Assembly (NCBI RefSeq): GCF_003751385.1
Contig: NZ_RJVA01000012.1
Coordinates: 62,001-126,000, forward strand
Direction of reading: 5' to 3'
Source of the DNA: Desulfosoma caldarium
GTDB taxonomy: Bacteria > Desulfobacterota > Syntrophobacteria > Syntrophobacterales > DSM-9756
Length of the DNA stretch: 64,000 nucleotides
Part shown: positions 8,938 through 17,354 of the stretch, in pieces
How positions within the stretch are numbered: the first letter of the stretch is position 1
Layout of the letters: each line of letters starts with the position of its first letter
Program-made: the position numbers and the translations under genes
The notes under the pieces: generated by a model
The model's database searches: none
Told to the model about the DNA's origin: nothing
The model's input: only the letters and a program-made list of their open reading frames with translations

Positions 8938-9249
8938 GATAAGATACTTAAGCTGGCTTTGGTGGTAGGCGCTTTGAGTGGGGTAGTTCTCTTGGGCTGC
9001 AGTTCGCTTACAGGAGAAAAACTGCCGGGGAATTCATCGACGATGCCACCATCACGACGGAAGCTCAAGCCATCATCGTCAAGGATTTGGCCGCGCACGA
9101 CCTTCAAAATCAATGTGGCGACCACCAAAGGTGATGTGGTTCTCATGGGCTTTATCTTTGACAGGGCGGTCCAGGAGCGCATCGTGAGCAAGATCGAAAA
9201 GATCAAGGGCATCAAATCGGTCAAGAGCCTGCTTAAAGTTCAAAAATAG
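8938..9249 (+). pseudogene. BON-domain lipoprotein gene with compensated frameshift and no clear start codon
   Basis: The start of the frame reads KILKLALVVGALSGVVLLGC, a lipoprotein signal. The end (FKINVATTKGDVVLMGFI, then QERIVSKIEKIKGIKSVKSL) is a BON domain. The middle (~9016-9095) makes sense only in another frame, as AGEFIDDATITTEAQAIIVK, a typical BON-protein segment. A single base appears lost in the A-run near 9016 and one gained near 9098, restoring the frame. In the annotated frame the segment is arginine/serine nonsense. No ATG precedes the signal peptide; only TTG at 8959 is available. It could be decayed or a pair of sequencing errors; the mutated middle would probably not fold. 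Confidence 0.6.
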
Positions 9250-9340
9250 CCCCGCGATCGACCACAGGGGCCTGCCTTCTCGAAAGAGAGGGGCCGCCGC
9301 CTGCTGCCGGGTTATAACGTCTTCGAGCTCGAAAAACGCC

Positions 9341-9361
9341 GGGCGGCCACACGGGCCGCCC
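9341..9361. terminator. Bidirectional intrinsic terminator between convergent genes
   Basis: GGGCGGCC (9341-9348) pairs perfectly with GGCCGCCC (9354-9361) around a 5-nt loop. A short T-run follows on the plus strand (GGGGTTTT), and on the minus strand the stem is followed by GGCGTTTTTC. It sits between the plus-strand BON gene and the end of the minus-strand csm operon, as expected for a shared terminator. Confidence 0.65.
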
Positions 9362-9412
9362 AAGGGGTTTTGAAAAGGCCCTCCCACTCGTCTGTGGACA
9401 GGCCCGCTAATG

Positions 9413-11068
9413 TTATTCGTCTTGCAGGAAAGCTTCAATGTCTACGCGAAACGGCGTGCTTTTCCACAAGCCTTCCCGTTGCAGCCGTTCTTTGAGCGCC
9501 CGGGCCGCTTGTTTTGCCGTGGCGTCGTCGGCTTCTTCCATTTGTTCCAGTAGTCGTTCCATGGCCAATTTATCCGTCAAATGCACCGACTGAGCCTTCC
9601 CCAAAAGGCCTGGCGGCGGCGACGGTTTGGGTTGAGAAACAGGCGAAGCGGTCGGCCCCGGCCCATGACCGCGGCCACCGGGCACCTCGGTTGGCCTCTC
9701 GGTCTTTGGCGTGAATGCGGGCTTTGGCGGCATGGATGTCGGCATGCCGGGTTCGGTTTCATTCCCCGGGCCCGAAGCTTTGCCGGTTCCGGGCTTGGGT
9801 GTTGAAGGTTGGGAAGGTGCCGCACCGGGAATCATGATCGCCGCCCACCCCATGGGGAGGCATTGGGTCTCACTCTTGACCCAGACCCTTCGGGACTTGG
9901 GCGCGGGCTCTTGACCCCGATCATGCCCGCAGACGTTTCGAATATCTTGGCGAAGCCCATCGCTCCACAACAGATTGACGGTGGTGGACAACATGCCGCT
10001 TCCAAACCCGATGCGGAAGAGGGATCCCTTAGTTCGCTCCCGAATATTCTGGTACCACGAGCGAAGCTGGCGAGCTTCAGAGACGCCTTTATCCGTGAGA
10101 AATGCCGTTTCGTGCCCCAAAACGTCCTGATTCATGCGCCTTGCCAAGAGCAGTACCTGCTTAGGTGACGGTTTTCCAGAAAGCGGCAAGGTCTTCTTCG
10201 GATTTTCCTTTTGAAACATTTCAAACAGCTGGTGATCCCAAGAGATTTCCGTGACAAAAGTGCCCCCCACGACTGCTTCCACCCAAATGACCAAGTCGCC
10301 GCCGCCCTTCGGTTTTTGGCTCCAATAGTGTGTTCCGTCGCCTCTTTTGGAAAGGAACCGTATGGGGATGACCCGGGTCTGCACTTTCCCGTTCAGTGGA
10401 TAGGCGTCGCGCACCTTAAGGCATCGCAGAATATCCTTGTTTTGATCGTGAGGTTTTCCTTTAAGGTTCCACGACTGAAGGACTTCTCTCTGAAGATCGG
10501 CCGATAAGAACTTTTTGGCGCGCTCTCGACTTCTTTCTCCCCTGAGTTTCTGAATCCAGCCCTTGACCTGTGTTTCGAGAGGATGGTTTTTGCCTTGAGC
10601 GTGGGCGGCTTGGCTTTTCAAGCTCGCGTAGAGAAAAGCAGTGCGCAGCACGCCCTTAATGGATGTGGCAGGAAGGTACACTCGGCCGAAGCCGTCTCGT
10701 GTAAAAGGACGAAATTCCGCCATGTCTGGGCCGCCTCCGGGAACGGAATAGGCGGCTACTTCGGGTCCGATCTGTCGCTCCTCGACACCCCGGGCATGCT
10801 GTTTCAAAAACCCGCTCAATCCAACGCGTCTCAGGTTCCCGGAAAAGGATTCGAAAACGAAACGATCCATGAGGTTCCTTTGCATCAGAAATCGGCCCAG
10901 TTTCGATTCATCCACCACATGAACCCTGTGTCCGTCAAAAAGGTATTCCATGGGCAACAGGGCACCTTCTCGCGTTCCGATATGAATCGGTGAAACCACC
11001 ATGAGGTGCACGACAAGCTTTTCCAAGGGTTCAGCCGCCTCCCACGACGGTGCCGCCTGACCTATCAT
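9413..11068 (-). CDS. csm5: Type III-A CRISPR RAMP protein Csm5 with long C-terminal extension, 551 aa
   Basis: Csm5 caps the 3' (spacer) end of the crRNA in the Csm complex. The N-terminus carries the RAMP ferredoxin start and glycine loop (LVVHLMVVSPIHIGT), and PATSIKGVLRTAFLYASL is the conserved Csm5 Gly-Lys segment. The region ending CLPMGWAAIMI corresponds to the usual end of Csm5. Beyond it come about 80 residues of proline/glycine-rich linker and a helical tail (MERLLEQMEEADDATAKQAA), making it far longer than typical (~380-400 aa). The start at 11068 has GGAGG six bases upstream. It is the last gene of the cas6-csm operon, 23 bp after csm4. Confidence 0.9.
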   Translation of the reverse strand: MIGQAAPSWEAAEPLEKLVVHLMVVSPIHIGTREGALLPMEYLFDGHRVHVVDESKLGRFLMQRNLMDRFVFESFSGNLRRVGLSGFLKQHARGVEERQIGPEVAAYSVPGGGPDMAEFRPFTRDGFGRVYLPATSIKGVLRTAFLYASLKSQAAHAQGKNHPLETQVKGWIQKLRGERSRERAKKFLSADLQREVLQSWNLKGKPHDQNKDILRCLKVRDAYPLNGKVQTRVIPIRFLSKRGDGTHYWSQKPKGGGDLVIWVEAVVGGTFVTEISWDHQLFEMFQKENPKKTLPLSGKPSPKQVLLLARRMNQDVLGHETAFLTDKGVSEARQLRSWYQNIRERTKGSLFRIGFGSGMLSTTVNLLWSDGLRQDIRNVCGHDRGQEPAPKSRRVWVKSETQCLPMGWAAIMIPGAAPSQPSTPKPGTGKASGPGNETEPGMPTSMPPKPAFTPKTERPTEVPGGRGHGPGPTASPVSQPKPSPPPGLLGKAQSVHLTDKLAMERLLEQMEEADDATAKQAARALKERLQREGLWKSTPFRVDIEAFLQDE

Positions 11069-11091
11069 GAAACGCCTCCGATACCATGCGC

Positions 11092-12114
11092 TTAAGGAAA
11101 CCAAAACCCCATACCGCTGCGATACACGCGGTGGGAAAGCCCCAAGTCCGGCCCTTGGTCAGGTGTGACATCCACCAACCGGCCCAGCAGGGAGCGAGTT
11201 GCCACCGTGCCTTCTTTAAGGAAATGGACTCGCTTGCGTTTCAAAGTGGTGGCATAGCGTCCCGTGACCACAAACCCTCGGCTTTCTTCGAAGTCCCAGG
11301 CTTTGAGAACCGCGGAAAGTTCGGGTACTTCGTGGGCGGCCGGCGCGTATCGGGAAAGAAGCACAAACTGCGCGCTTTCGTGAGTCACAGGCACGTTCGG
11401 CCAGGCTTCCTCCAGCGGCACAAACCCATGAAACCGAAAGGTGCCCAGTCCGTAGGTTCGTTCCCCTCCAAGGCCCATATCCTCGAGAAGGGCAAAGGCG
11501 GCATGAAGCCGCGACTTCCAAGACTCGTCCCTAAATCGTACCAGCCCGTAAAGGCCCGCGCCCGGTCGAAAATGGATCACCCCGCACCACCAGAGGACAC
11601 TGTTTTGCGATGAACGGTCCAGGGCGACGCGGGGGCGAAGACATGTGGAAAACCATCCTTCACCCGTGTCGGCATTCCAAGGGCGAGCCAGTCGGCGGGC
11701 GCTTTTTTGTATCTCTTCCAGCGCCTCGCTCGTCATGGGCCGGTTTCCCAACCAAGACAGAACATGGCGAGGGTCCAAGTAACGAATTTTTTTAAGTTCT
11801 TTTCCCGCCCTTTGCAGATCCTCGGTTTTAGTCATCAAAGGGGACGTCATAGGCCGTGGTAGAGCGTAAAGGCGGCGCGCGCCATTGTTGGGGTCCGGCC
11901 CGTAGGGAAACAGAGAACTCAACACAAACGGCGGATTTTCTTCTTGAAGCGCCATCAGCGCTTCGGAGACTTCACCCATAAGGGCAAACGCATTAAGCAG
12001 GGCCGATGTCAGGGAATCCGACGGCAGAGACTCCTGTGTTTCCTCTAGCCCAATGCCCTGGCGTCCGAAATGGGCCCCCAGGGGGAATTCAAGATGATAC
12101 AGATACGTTTTCAT
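11092..12114 (-). CDS. csm4: Type III-A CRISPR RAMP protein Csm4, 340 aa
   Basis: Csm4 binds the 5' repeat-derived tag of crRNA and anchors Cas10. The N-terminus (YLYHLEFPLGAHFGRQGIGL) and SLPSDSLTSALLNAFALMGE match the Csm4 family, in which the S-DTL-SAL segment is conserved. GLYGLVRF and the glycine-rich GGERTYGLGTFRF form the C-terminal RAMP loop. Size is normal. It lies 16 bp downstream of csm3, inside a tightly packed operon. Confidence 0.93.
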   Translation of the reverse strand: MKTYLYHLEFPLGAHFGRQGIGLEETQESLPSDSLTSALLNAFALMGEVSEALMALQEENPPFVLSSLFPYGPDPNNGARRLYALPRPMTSPLMTKTEDLQRAGKELKKIRYLDPRHVLSWLGNRPMTSEALEEIQKSARRLARPWNADTGEGWFSTCLRPRVALDRSSQNSVLWWCGVIHFRPGAGLYGLVRFRDESWKSRLHAAFALLEDMGLGGERTYGLGTFRFHGFVPLEEAWPNVPVTHESAQFVLLSRYAPAAHEVPELSAVLKAWDFEESRGFVVTGRYATTLKRKRVHFLKEGTVATRSLLGRLVDVTPDQGPDLGLSHRVYRSGMGFWFP

Positions 12115-12130
12115 GGAATCCCTCTCGGGT

Positions 12131-12970
12131 TCAGTCTTTCGCGCCGTTTCGGAAAAAGTCTGCCAATATGGCCAGGTCTTCCAACTTGGTCACCGTTGTT
12201 TTCTGGTCAGCTTTTCCTCGATAATAGTCCACCTTTCGGGCTTCGATCGCTTCGAACTCAAAACGCACGTGCCCGTAACCTCGAGATCCGTGCCCGCCCA
12301 GCGCATCGTCCTCAAGCAGAGCCAGAGACAATTGGAGGTTGCGAAGGTCTTCAGCCAGTGTTTCCAAATCCTCGACATCATAGACCAATGAGAAGTCGAA
12401 CTTGGTTCCTCGAGGCACCCGCTCCAGGTTTCTGGGATTGGCCGCCGAGGTTACCCGATCGATGCCGTTTTCAAATTTCCACTCCGTAAAAAGAAGTCCC
12501 GTATCAATGGCTTCCAGTTCCTGGCGACTCTCTTTCGTGAGCCGCATGTCGCGCACCTTGAGGCGAGCCGGAAAGTTTCGGTTATTTTCGCCGGGACCTG
12601 TGGATCCGAACAGGCGACACACGGGGCAGTGGAGCGCTCCGGGATACGAAAATTCGGCGTTTTTGTAGTTCCTATTTTTGTTCTCGCCAGGATTCCAGTC
12701 GTTGCATTCATGGCGGCTGATGCCACTGCCCCCGTCCCGGTTGGGCAGCAGGTTGGGGTGAGCTTTTTCCATGAGGGACCGAAGTTTTCCTTTGAGCGAA
12801 CTGCCGGGAACATAGGGTTCCGAGGTAATGGGATCGCGCACCACGGGGCTGTCCAAGGATCCGATTTCCAGGTTTTCTTTGGACGCTCCAATATGAAGCC
12901 CGCTTAGGCATTCCATGACCCCTTTCAGAATGATCTTGCCCAAAAACTTGCGATACGTCTCGGGTGCCAT
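12131..12970 (-). CDS. csm3: Type III-A backbone RAMP and target-RNA nuclease Csm3, 279 aa
   Basis: Csm3 forms the helical backbone along the crRNA and cuts target RNA every 6 nt. Asp40 in EIGSLDSPVVRDP aligns with the catalytic Asp33 of Streptococcus thermophilus Csm3, so the slicer activity should be intact. PGSSLKGKLRSLMEK is the conserved Gly-Lys helix, and GGHGSRGYGHVRF is the C-terminal glycine loop. A cysteine/histidine cluster (HECNDWNPGENK ... HCPVCRLFGS) is the zinc site common in this family. The ribosome site GGGAGG is 8 bp before the ATG. A backbone subunit needs high copy number, which the strong site suits. Confidence 0.96.
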   Translation of the reverse strand: MAPETYRKFLGKIILKGVMECLSGLHIGASKENLEIGSLDSPVVRDPITSEPYVPGSSLKGKLRSLMEKAHPNLLPNRDGGSGISRHECNDWNPGENKNRNYKNAEFSYPGALHCPVCRLFGSTGPGENNRNFPARLKVRDMRLTKESRQELEAIDTGLLFTEWKFENGIDRVTSAANPRNLERVPRGTKFDFSLVYDVEDLETLAEDLRNLQLSLALLEDDALGGHGSRGYGHVRFEFEAIEARKVDYYRGKADQKTTVTKLEDLAILADFFRNGAKD

Positions 12971-12985
12971 GCTCGTTTCCTCCCT

Positions 12986-13390
12986 TTAGTCTTTGCCGCC
13001 GTGGTAGCGGTGGTACGCAATAATGCTCTCCATGAAACGCAAAAACTTCATGAAATTGTCATGGGTTTGCGCGGCGGATTTGACCGCCGGATCCAGTAGT
13101 TCCGCCAAATCTTTTACATCTCTGTGACGCCCGGCGGCGTAGGCCAGTTTGGGCCGAAGCAGGACAATCTGGTCTTTGACCTTGTCAAAGTCTTCGGGAT
13201 TTTTCAGTTGGGCCTCCACCTTGCGCGCTCCGTCGAGAAACCGGCGAATCTGATTCATCTTCACCTGTCTCGCGACGGCCTTGCCCACGGCGTCCGCAAT
13301 GTCCACCAGTCGGTCCATGCTGAGTTTTTTCAGGTCGGCGAGTTCAGCCCTGAATTGCTTAATGTTCGTCTGATCCGTTCCCCCGCTCAT
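12986..13390 (-). CDS. csm2: Type III-A small subunit Csm2, 134 aa
   Basis: Csm2 is the small all-helical subunit (Cas11-like) forming the inner filament over the target RNA. The sequence is helical and basic with the family hallmark near the middle (LRPKLAYAAGRHR) and helix HDNFMKFLRFMESIIAYHRY at the end. Length is typical. Its start overlaps the 3' end of csm1 by 32 bp, giving translational coupling; AAGGAGG lies upstream. Confidence 0.93.
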   Translation of the reverse strand: MSGGTDQTNIKQFRAELADLKKLSMDRLVDIADAVGKAVARQVKMNQIRRFLDGARKVEAQLKNPEDFDKVKDQIVLLRPKLAYAAGRHRDVKDLAELLDPAVKSAAQTHDNFMKFLRFMESIIAYHRYHGGKD

Positions 13391-15911
13391 CCTTTGTCTC
13401 CTCCTTGCGCATCATCATTAAGAGAATGAGAAGCGCCGCCTCAACGTGGCGCCACCCATCGGCCTTGCTGGAAAACATGTAATTTTTGAGGGCCATCCAC
13501 TCCTTTTCCAAAGATTCTGCCACACGGGTTCTTCCAAAAAGGTAAGCCAACTTGGGAAGAGCCCAGACGCCTTGACGGCGCTGCAGGCGCACGAGCTGCA
13601 AAAGCCGGTAAAAAAATCCCTTGGAAAGCCCGTGGGCTCGAGGGCGCAGATGATCGGAGTCGATTTCCACGAAAGGTTGAAGCACCTGCAATGCTTTCAG
13701 AACGTTGGTGACGTCTGGGCTCTTGTCGTCCTTCCAGGGAAAAGTGTGGGATCCCAGAAGGGTAAATGCCCTTCGACCCGAAACCTCTTGGCCGCCCTCG
13801 CGCCGAGGGCTCTTGGCCTGCTCTTCGGCGAAGCCGGCCGCATCGGCCAATCGATAGACGGGTTCATGAGCGCTGCCCACGGCCATGCCCGCCGACACGG
13901 TGATGAACGGGTTGGCCGTGAACTGGGAGAAGGCACTTTGAATGTCCAGTGCCGCTTCTAAAATGTCCAGCCAGTGGCCAATGAGAAACAGATCGTCTCC
14001 GCCCGAATAAACGAGGCTCAGAAGCCGAGGCCCATCGGGGCGCTGGGCCAGTCGCGTCTTGGCCGGATAGCCGTCTGCGCCTTCCAGAATGGCGTTGATG
14101 TGGTGTTTGAAAAAGAGGCTGAATTGCCGAGATAGCGCCGCGGTGAGAGAAAAGGTGCGTTCCCCGTGAGGAAGCGCTTGGGAAAAGATGCGGCCCAGCC
14201 GATCCACGTCCATGCGCAGCACGGCGATCCGTTCCATGCCAAAGCCTTTCTGAGCCATGGATTCCAGATCCTGAGGCGCGTTTTCAGGCGGAAGGTAAAT
14301 GCCGGCAAAAAGAGGGCGGCTTCCGGGGTGCGTGTAATGGGCGAGGTCCCAGTCGTTCAGGTGATAGACCGCATCGGGTTGGGACTCCAGGTGGGGGCGC
14401 AGCTCGCCGGAACGCACCGCTGCAGGTTGATAGTATCGGTTGTCGATTTTCACGTAACGGTCTCTTTCCAGGCCCTTCGGCTCCGTGCGCCAGCGGTGGA
14501 TCACCTGATGTGCGCCGCGCCGTGAGGCCCGTTGCAGCAAATCGCCAAGAACATATTGGTCGCGACATGGCTCACAGACGGGAAGGGCCGCTTCCCGAAT
14601 GGTCAACTGCTTCAGGGGCAAGTCCTCACGACCGCACACCTGGCATTTGTCCACATAGCAATCGGGGTTCGGCTCCTTGGGCTCGGCAAGGAGTTCCTTC
14701 AAGAACGCCTCACCCTTTCTTTTCTTGGCCTCTTCCAAAGCTGCCGCCAATTGTTGCCACACGCCGCTGACGTCCCTCAGGTCTGCCTTGCGAAAGGGAA
14801 CCCAGCGAACAAACAGCTCTAAGGTGCCGTTAAAGTCGCGAAAGAGATACTCGTTCAGCCGCTGCGCCTCTGTTTGAAGGGTGCTTTCCACGCGGGGCAG
14901 GTTGGGCGCCACCAGGTAGAAATGGCCGCCGCCGGTGAAGATGACGTTGCATCGAAAGAGCCCCAAAGCTTCCAGAAGAGTGTCGACGGCGTGTTCCAGG
15001 AAGAGCTCCAGGAAAAAAGATCGGCCCTTGAGGGATTTTAGGGCGCCTTTAGACGAAATGGTGTAGATGAAGCGTTGAACACCCGACAGGTCACCGCCCA
15101 CAAGGAAAAAAGGGCAGTCCGCATCGTGGCTCCATGAGGCTTCTCCGGTGATTTCTTCCCGAAGCAGTTTTTTATCCCACACGTCTTCGTATTTGTGCAG
15201 GTAGTAATCGGCAAGACACACGGAAAAGGCTGCCGTGGTCTTCAGGTGATCGTAAAGGGAAATATCGGGATGTTTGCGATACGCTGCCTCGTTGTCATTT
15301 TCTTTGAACCGCAGCGTCATGGAAGGAATGGCACCGGTGTATTTTTCAAGAAGGTGTAAAAGAACGTCCACGTTTTGATGGTTCCCATGACTTTTGATTT
15401 TTTCAAAGTCGCGTTCAAAAGCCTCCCAGAGCTGCCGGTACGCGGCCTCAGAGTTTTCCCCTTCTCGTCTCGTCGGGGGGTGCCATGGTGCCGGAATTCC
15501 GTTTTTCAGCGGCAAGGTCCAGTAGGCCGGCGGGGGCGCACTTGTGGGTGGATCCTCGTGCGGGTTGTGCACCCTGGAAAATACACAGGCCAGGGGCACA
15601 CTGCGCTGCCAAGTGGCCGAGGTTTCCTTAACCGAAGCACGCGTGGTACGCCGCTCCGATGCCGAACAATTGTCGGCTTCGTAAAGGACCATCAAGTCAT
15701 TGCTTTTCCAGACCAGCTCGTCGGAGCCATGATGGCTTCGAGCGCCTTCGGCCACGAGGGCATCATCATAGTGGAGTTGAAGCCATTCATGGCCGATCTT
15801 TCCATGCGTCAACCCTTGGTCCTGGGGCAACTGAGCCCGCTGTTTGAATTTTCCTAAGTCGTGCAAAAGACCTGCCAGGCACCGCGTGCGTGGAGTGACA
15901 TGGGAACCCAT
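13359..15911 (-). CDS. csm1: Type III-A Cas10 (Csm1): HD nuclease and cyclic-oligoadenylate synthase, 850 aa
   Basis: Csm1 is the large signalling subunit. An N-terminal HD domain is present (GLLHDLGKFKQRA, His17-Asp18; Ser-His-His at ~59-61), giving single-strand DNase activity. The first palm/cyclase domain begins near 270 (VGGDLSGVQRFIYTISSKGA). A zinc-finger segment follows with Cys418, Cys423, Cys426, Cys446 and Cys449. The second palm has MDVDRLG near 568 and the catalytic GGDD at 637-640 (VYSGGDDLFLIG), so cyclic oligoadenylate synthesis from ATP should be active. Length is typical. It starts 3 bp after cas6 ends, with GAGGGGG upstream, and overlaps csm2. Confidence 0.97.
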   Translation of the reverse strand: MGSHVTPRTRCLAGLLHDLGKFKQRAQLPQDQGLTHGKIGHEWLQLHYDDALVAEGARSHHGSDELVWKSNDLMVLYEADNCSASERRTTRASVKETSATWQRSVPLACVFSRVHNPHEDPPTSAPPPAYWTLPLKNGIPAPWHPPTRREGENSEAAYRQLWEAFERDFEKIKSHGNHQNVDVLLHLLEKYTGAIPSMTLRFKENDNEAAYRKHPDISLYDHLKTTAAFSVCLADYYLHKYEDVWDKKLLREEITGEASWSHDADCPFFLVGGDLSGVQRFIYTISSKGALKSLKGRSFFLELFLEHAVDTLLEALGLFRCNVIFTGGGHFYLVAPNLPRVESTLQTEAQRLNEYLFRDFNGTLELFVRWVPFRKADLRDVSGVWQQLAAALEEAKKRKGEAFLKELLAEPKEPNPDCYVDKCQVCGREDLPLKQLTIREAALPVCEPCRDQYVLGDLLQRASRRGAHQVIHRWRTEPKGLERDRYVKIDNRYYQPAAVRSGELRPHLESQPDAVYHLNDWDLAHYTHPGSRPLFAGIYLPPENAPQDLESMAQKGFGMERIAVLRMDVDRLGRIFSQALPHGERTFSLTAALSRQFSLFFKHHINAILEGADGYPAKTRLAQRPDGPRLLSLVYSGGDDLFLIGHWLDILEAALDIQSAFSQFTANPFITVSAGMAVGSAHEPVYRLADAAGFAEEQAKSPRREGGQEVSGRRAFTLLGSHTFPWKDDKSPDVTNVLKALQVLQPFVEIDSDHLRPRAHGLSKGFFYRLLQLVRLQRRQGVWALPKLAYLFGRTRVAESLEKEWMALKNYMFSSKADGWRHVEAALLILLMMMRKEETKDERGNGSDEH

Positions 15912-15914
15912 GGA

Positions 15915-16898
15915 TCATTCCCCCTCTGTATCGTCTTCGAAGTCGTATCGACCAAGGCCGAAGCTGGTGCCTTTGCCCACGTGAATCCATCGGCCGGCAC
16001 TGAGATAGGGGCCAAAGGTTTTTAAATCTCCTTCAAAAATAACGTCACCCACCAGACCCCCTAGCCGCATCCTGCGCCCTTGCCGATGGGAATACCGCTC
16101 CCAGTCAAACCATCGCGTGCGGTTTTCTGCGACGCGAACCGACCGGGCCTGTTCCAGCAAGGCAGGAACCGGCAAGTCTAGGTCCTTATGGGTTTCCGAT
16201 TCCGCGTGAAACTTGTAAAGATTTGCCAAACGCCTGAGCAGCGTGGCCATGAGCACATAAAAATCGGGACGGCGCACAGGTTCACCTTGAGACACCAGGC
16301 GAACCGGAGTCAAGAAGCGGAACCTCGCGCGACCCTGAGCCAAGACCGACGCCTGGTCGTGGTTTAGGGTCAAAGACAGCTTTTTTTCGGGAAGTCGAAG
16401 CGTTCCGTCGCTGTAGAGCTCTTCCCACGGGTTACCCTGGGCGTCGAGGGAAAGGACCCGCTTCACGTCAAAGGTGCCTCGCCCCTTGCCGATGCCCAAG
16501 TCCCCCATGCGTTGTGCCGCCAGGACCAGATAAGGAGTCCATTGAATGGCCCGACCGATTACGGTCATGTCAAAGGACCACAGGGCGCCGGTTTCCAACC
16601 GCATCGGACCGTCCATGCGCAGCTGCAACACGAATGGGTGAGGAGCATTGCGGTATCGAAGGTCTTCCGGCGATTCGCGAAGAAGGGGCGTTTCAAAGAG
16701 ATAAACGTAAAGGCAGGAAAATCGCAAAAGACAGGTGTCACAGGAACGCCGCCGTGCCGCACAGCAGCTGTGTTTGAGCGCCGTACCCAAGGCGCCGCGC
16801 AGCGTGCTTCCTTTATAAGCTGGAAGTTCGATGGGTTTCCGCGCTTGAATGTCCACGCGTAGGCGCACGCAATGCAGTGGCCGCAACCCGTTTTCCAT
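15915..16898 (-). CDS. cas6: CRISPR pre-crRNA processing endoribonuclease Cas6, 327 aa
   Basis: Cas6 cuts the repeat 8 nt from its 3' end to release crRNAs for both type III complexes here, as no other processing enzyme is present. The N-terminal part contains a RAMP strand and PAYKGSTLRGALGTALKH, followed by a cysteine cluster (CC, then CDTCLLRFSC) that may bind metal or an iron-sulfur cluster, as in the PF10040-type Cas6. The C-terminal glycine-rich loop reads GKGTSFGLGRYDF. The start at 16898 has GGGAG about 9 bp upstream; a longer frame would add 14 unconserved residues. It is the first gene of the csm operon, divergent from the adaptation genes. Confidence 0.9.
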   Translation of the reverse strand: MENGLRPLHCVRLRVDIQARKPIELPAYKGSTLRGALGTALKHSCCAARRRSCDTCLLRFSCLYVYLFETPLLRESPEDLRYRNAPHPFVLQLRMDGPMRLETGALWSFDMTVIGRAIQWTPYLVLAAQRMGDLGIGKGRGTFDVKRVLSLDAQGNPWEELYSDGTLRLPEKKLSLTLNHDQASVLAQGRARFRFLTPVRLVSQGEPVRRPDFYVLMATLLRRLANLYKFHAESETHKDLDLPVPALLEQARSVRVAENRTRWFDWERYSHRQGRRMRLGGLVGDVIFEGDLKTFGPYLSAGRWIHVGKGTSFGLGRYDFEDDTEGE

Positions 16899-17354
16899 TT
16901 CCGCACTCCCACGGTGTTTGGTCCAGGATCTTTCGACCAAAGTGAAGGAGTCTGTCCCATTTTAGCGAAGGAACGGACCTTTTTCCGAATCCTTGTCGAA
17001 GCAGGGAAAGCCTCAATCTGAAATCACCCCGTGCGGCTTTCCTACGCGGAACATGCCGAAAAAGGTCGTCGTCATCGCACAGACGGAAAAATTTTAAAGC
17101 GTTTCTCCATTTCATAAGCCACCGGCATGTGGTGCCTTTAACCTGAAGGCGGGAGAACTTCAGTTCCCCTCGACCTTTCCATGCGGCCTTGCGGATCCAT
17201 TTTTCAAACCGGGAATTGTGAAATGTTTCGCTCATTCAGGGGACACCTGTCAAGAGGCGTCTTTTTGAAAAAAGCTCGGTGATGGCCGTAGGGGTTTTAT
17301 GGATGCGGGCAAGGTCATCGAGGGCATTGAAACTTTGGGGAAAGGGGATCGACC
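16899..17354. promoter_or_regulatory. Divergent intergenic region between the cas6-csm and the adaptation operons
   Basis: About 456 bp with no convincing gene. It must hold the promoters for both outward-facing operons. Open frames on the minus strand here have basic, low-quality translations and no family resemblance. I see no clear -35/-10 pair, so the promoter location is inferred only from gene orientation. Confidence 0.4.

Noticed and set aside
16813-17235. 140-codon minus-strand frame upstream of cas6
   Set aside because: Arginine-rich, overlaps the cas6 start in another frame, no ribosome site; more likely the divergent promoter region.
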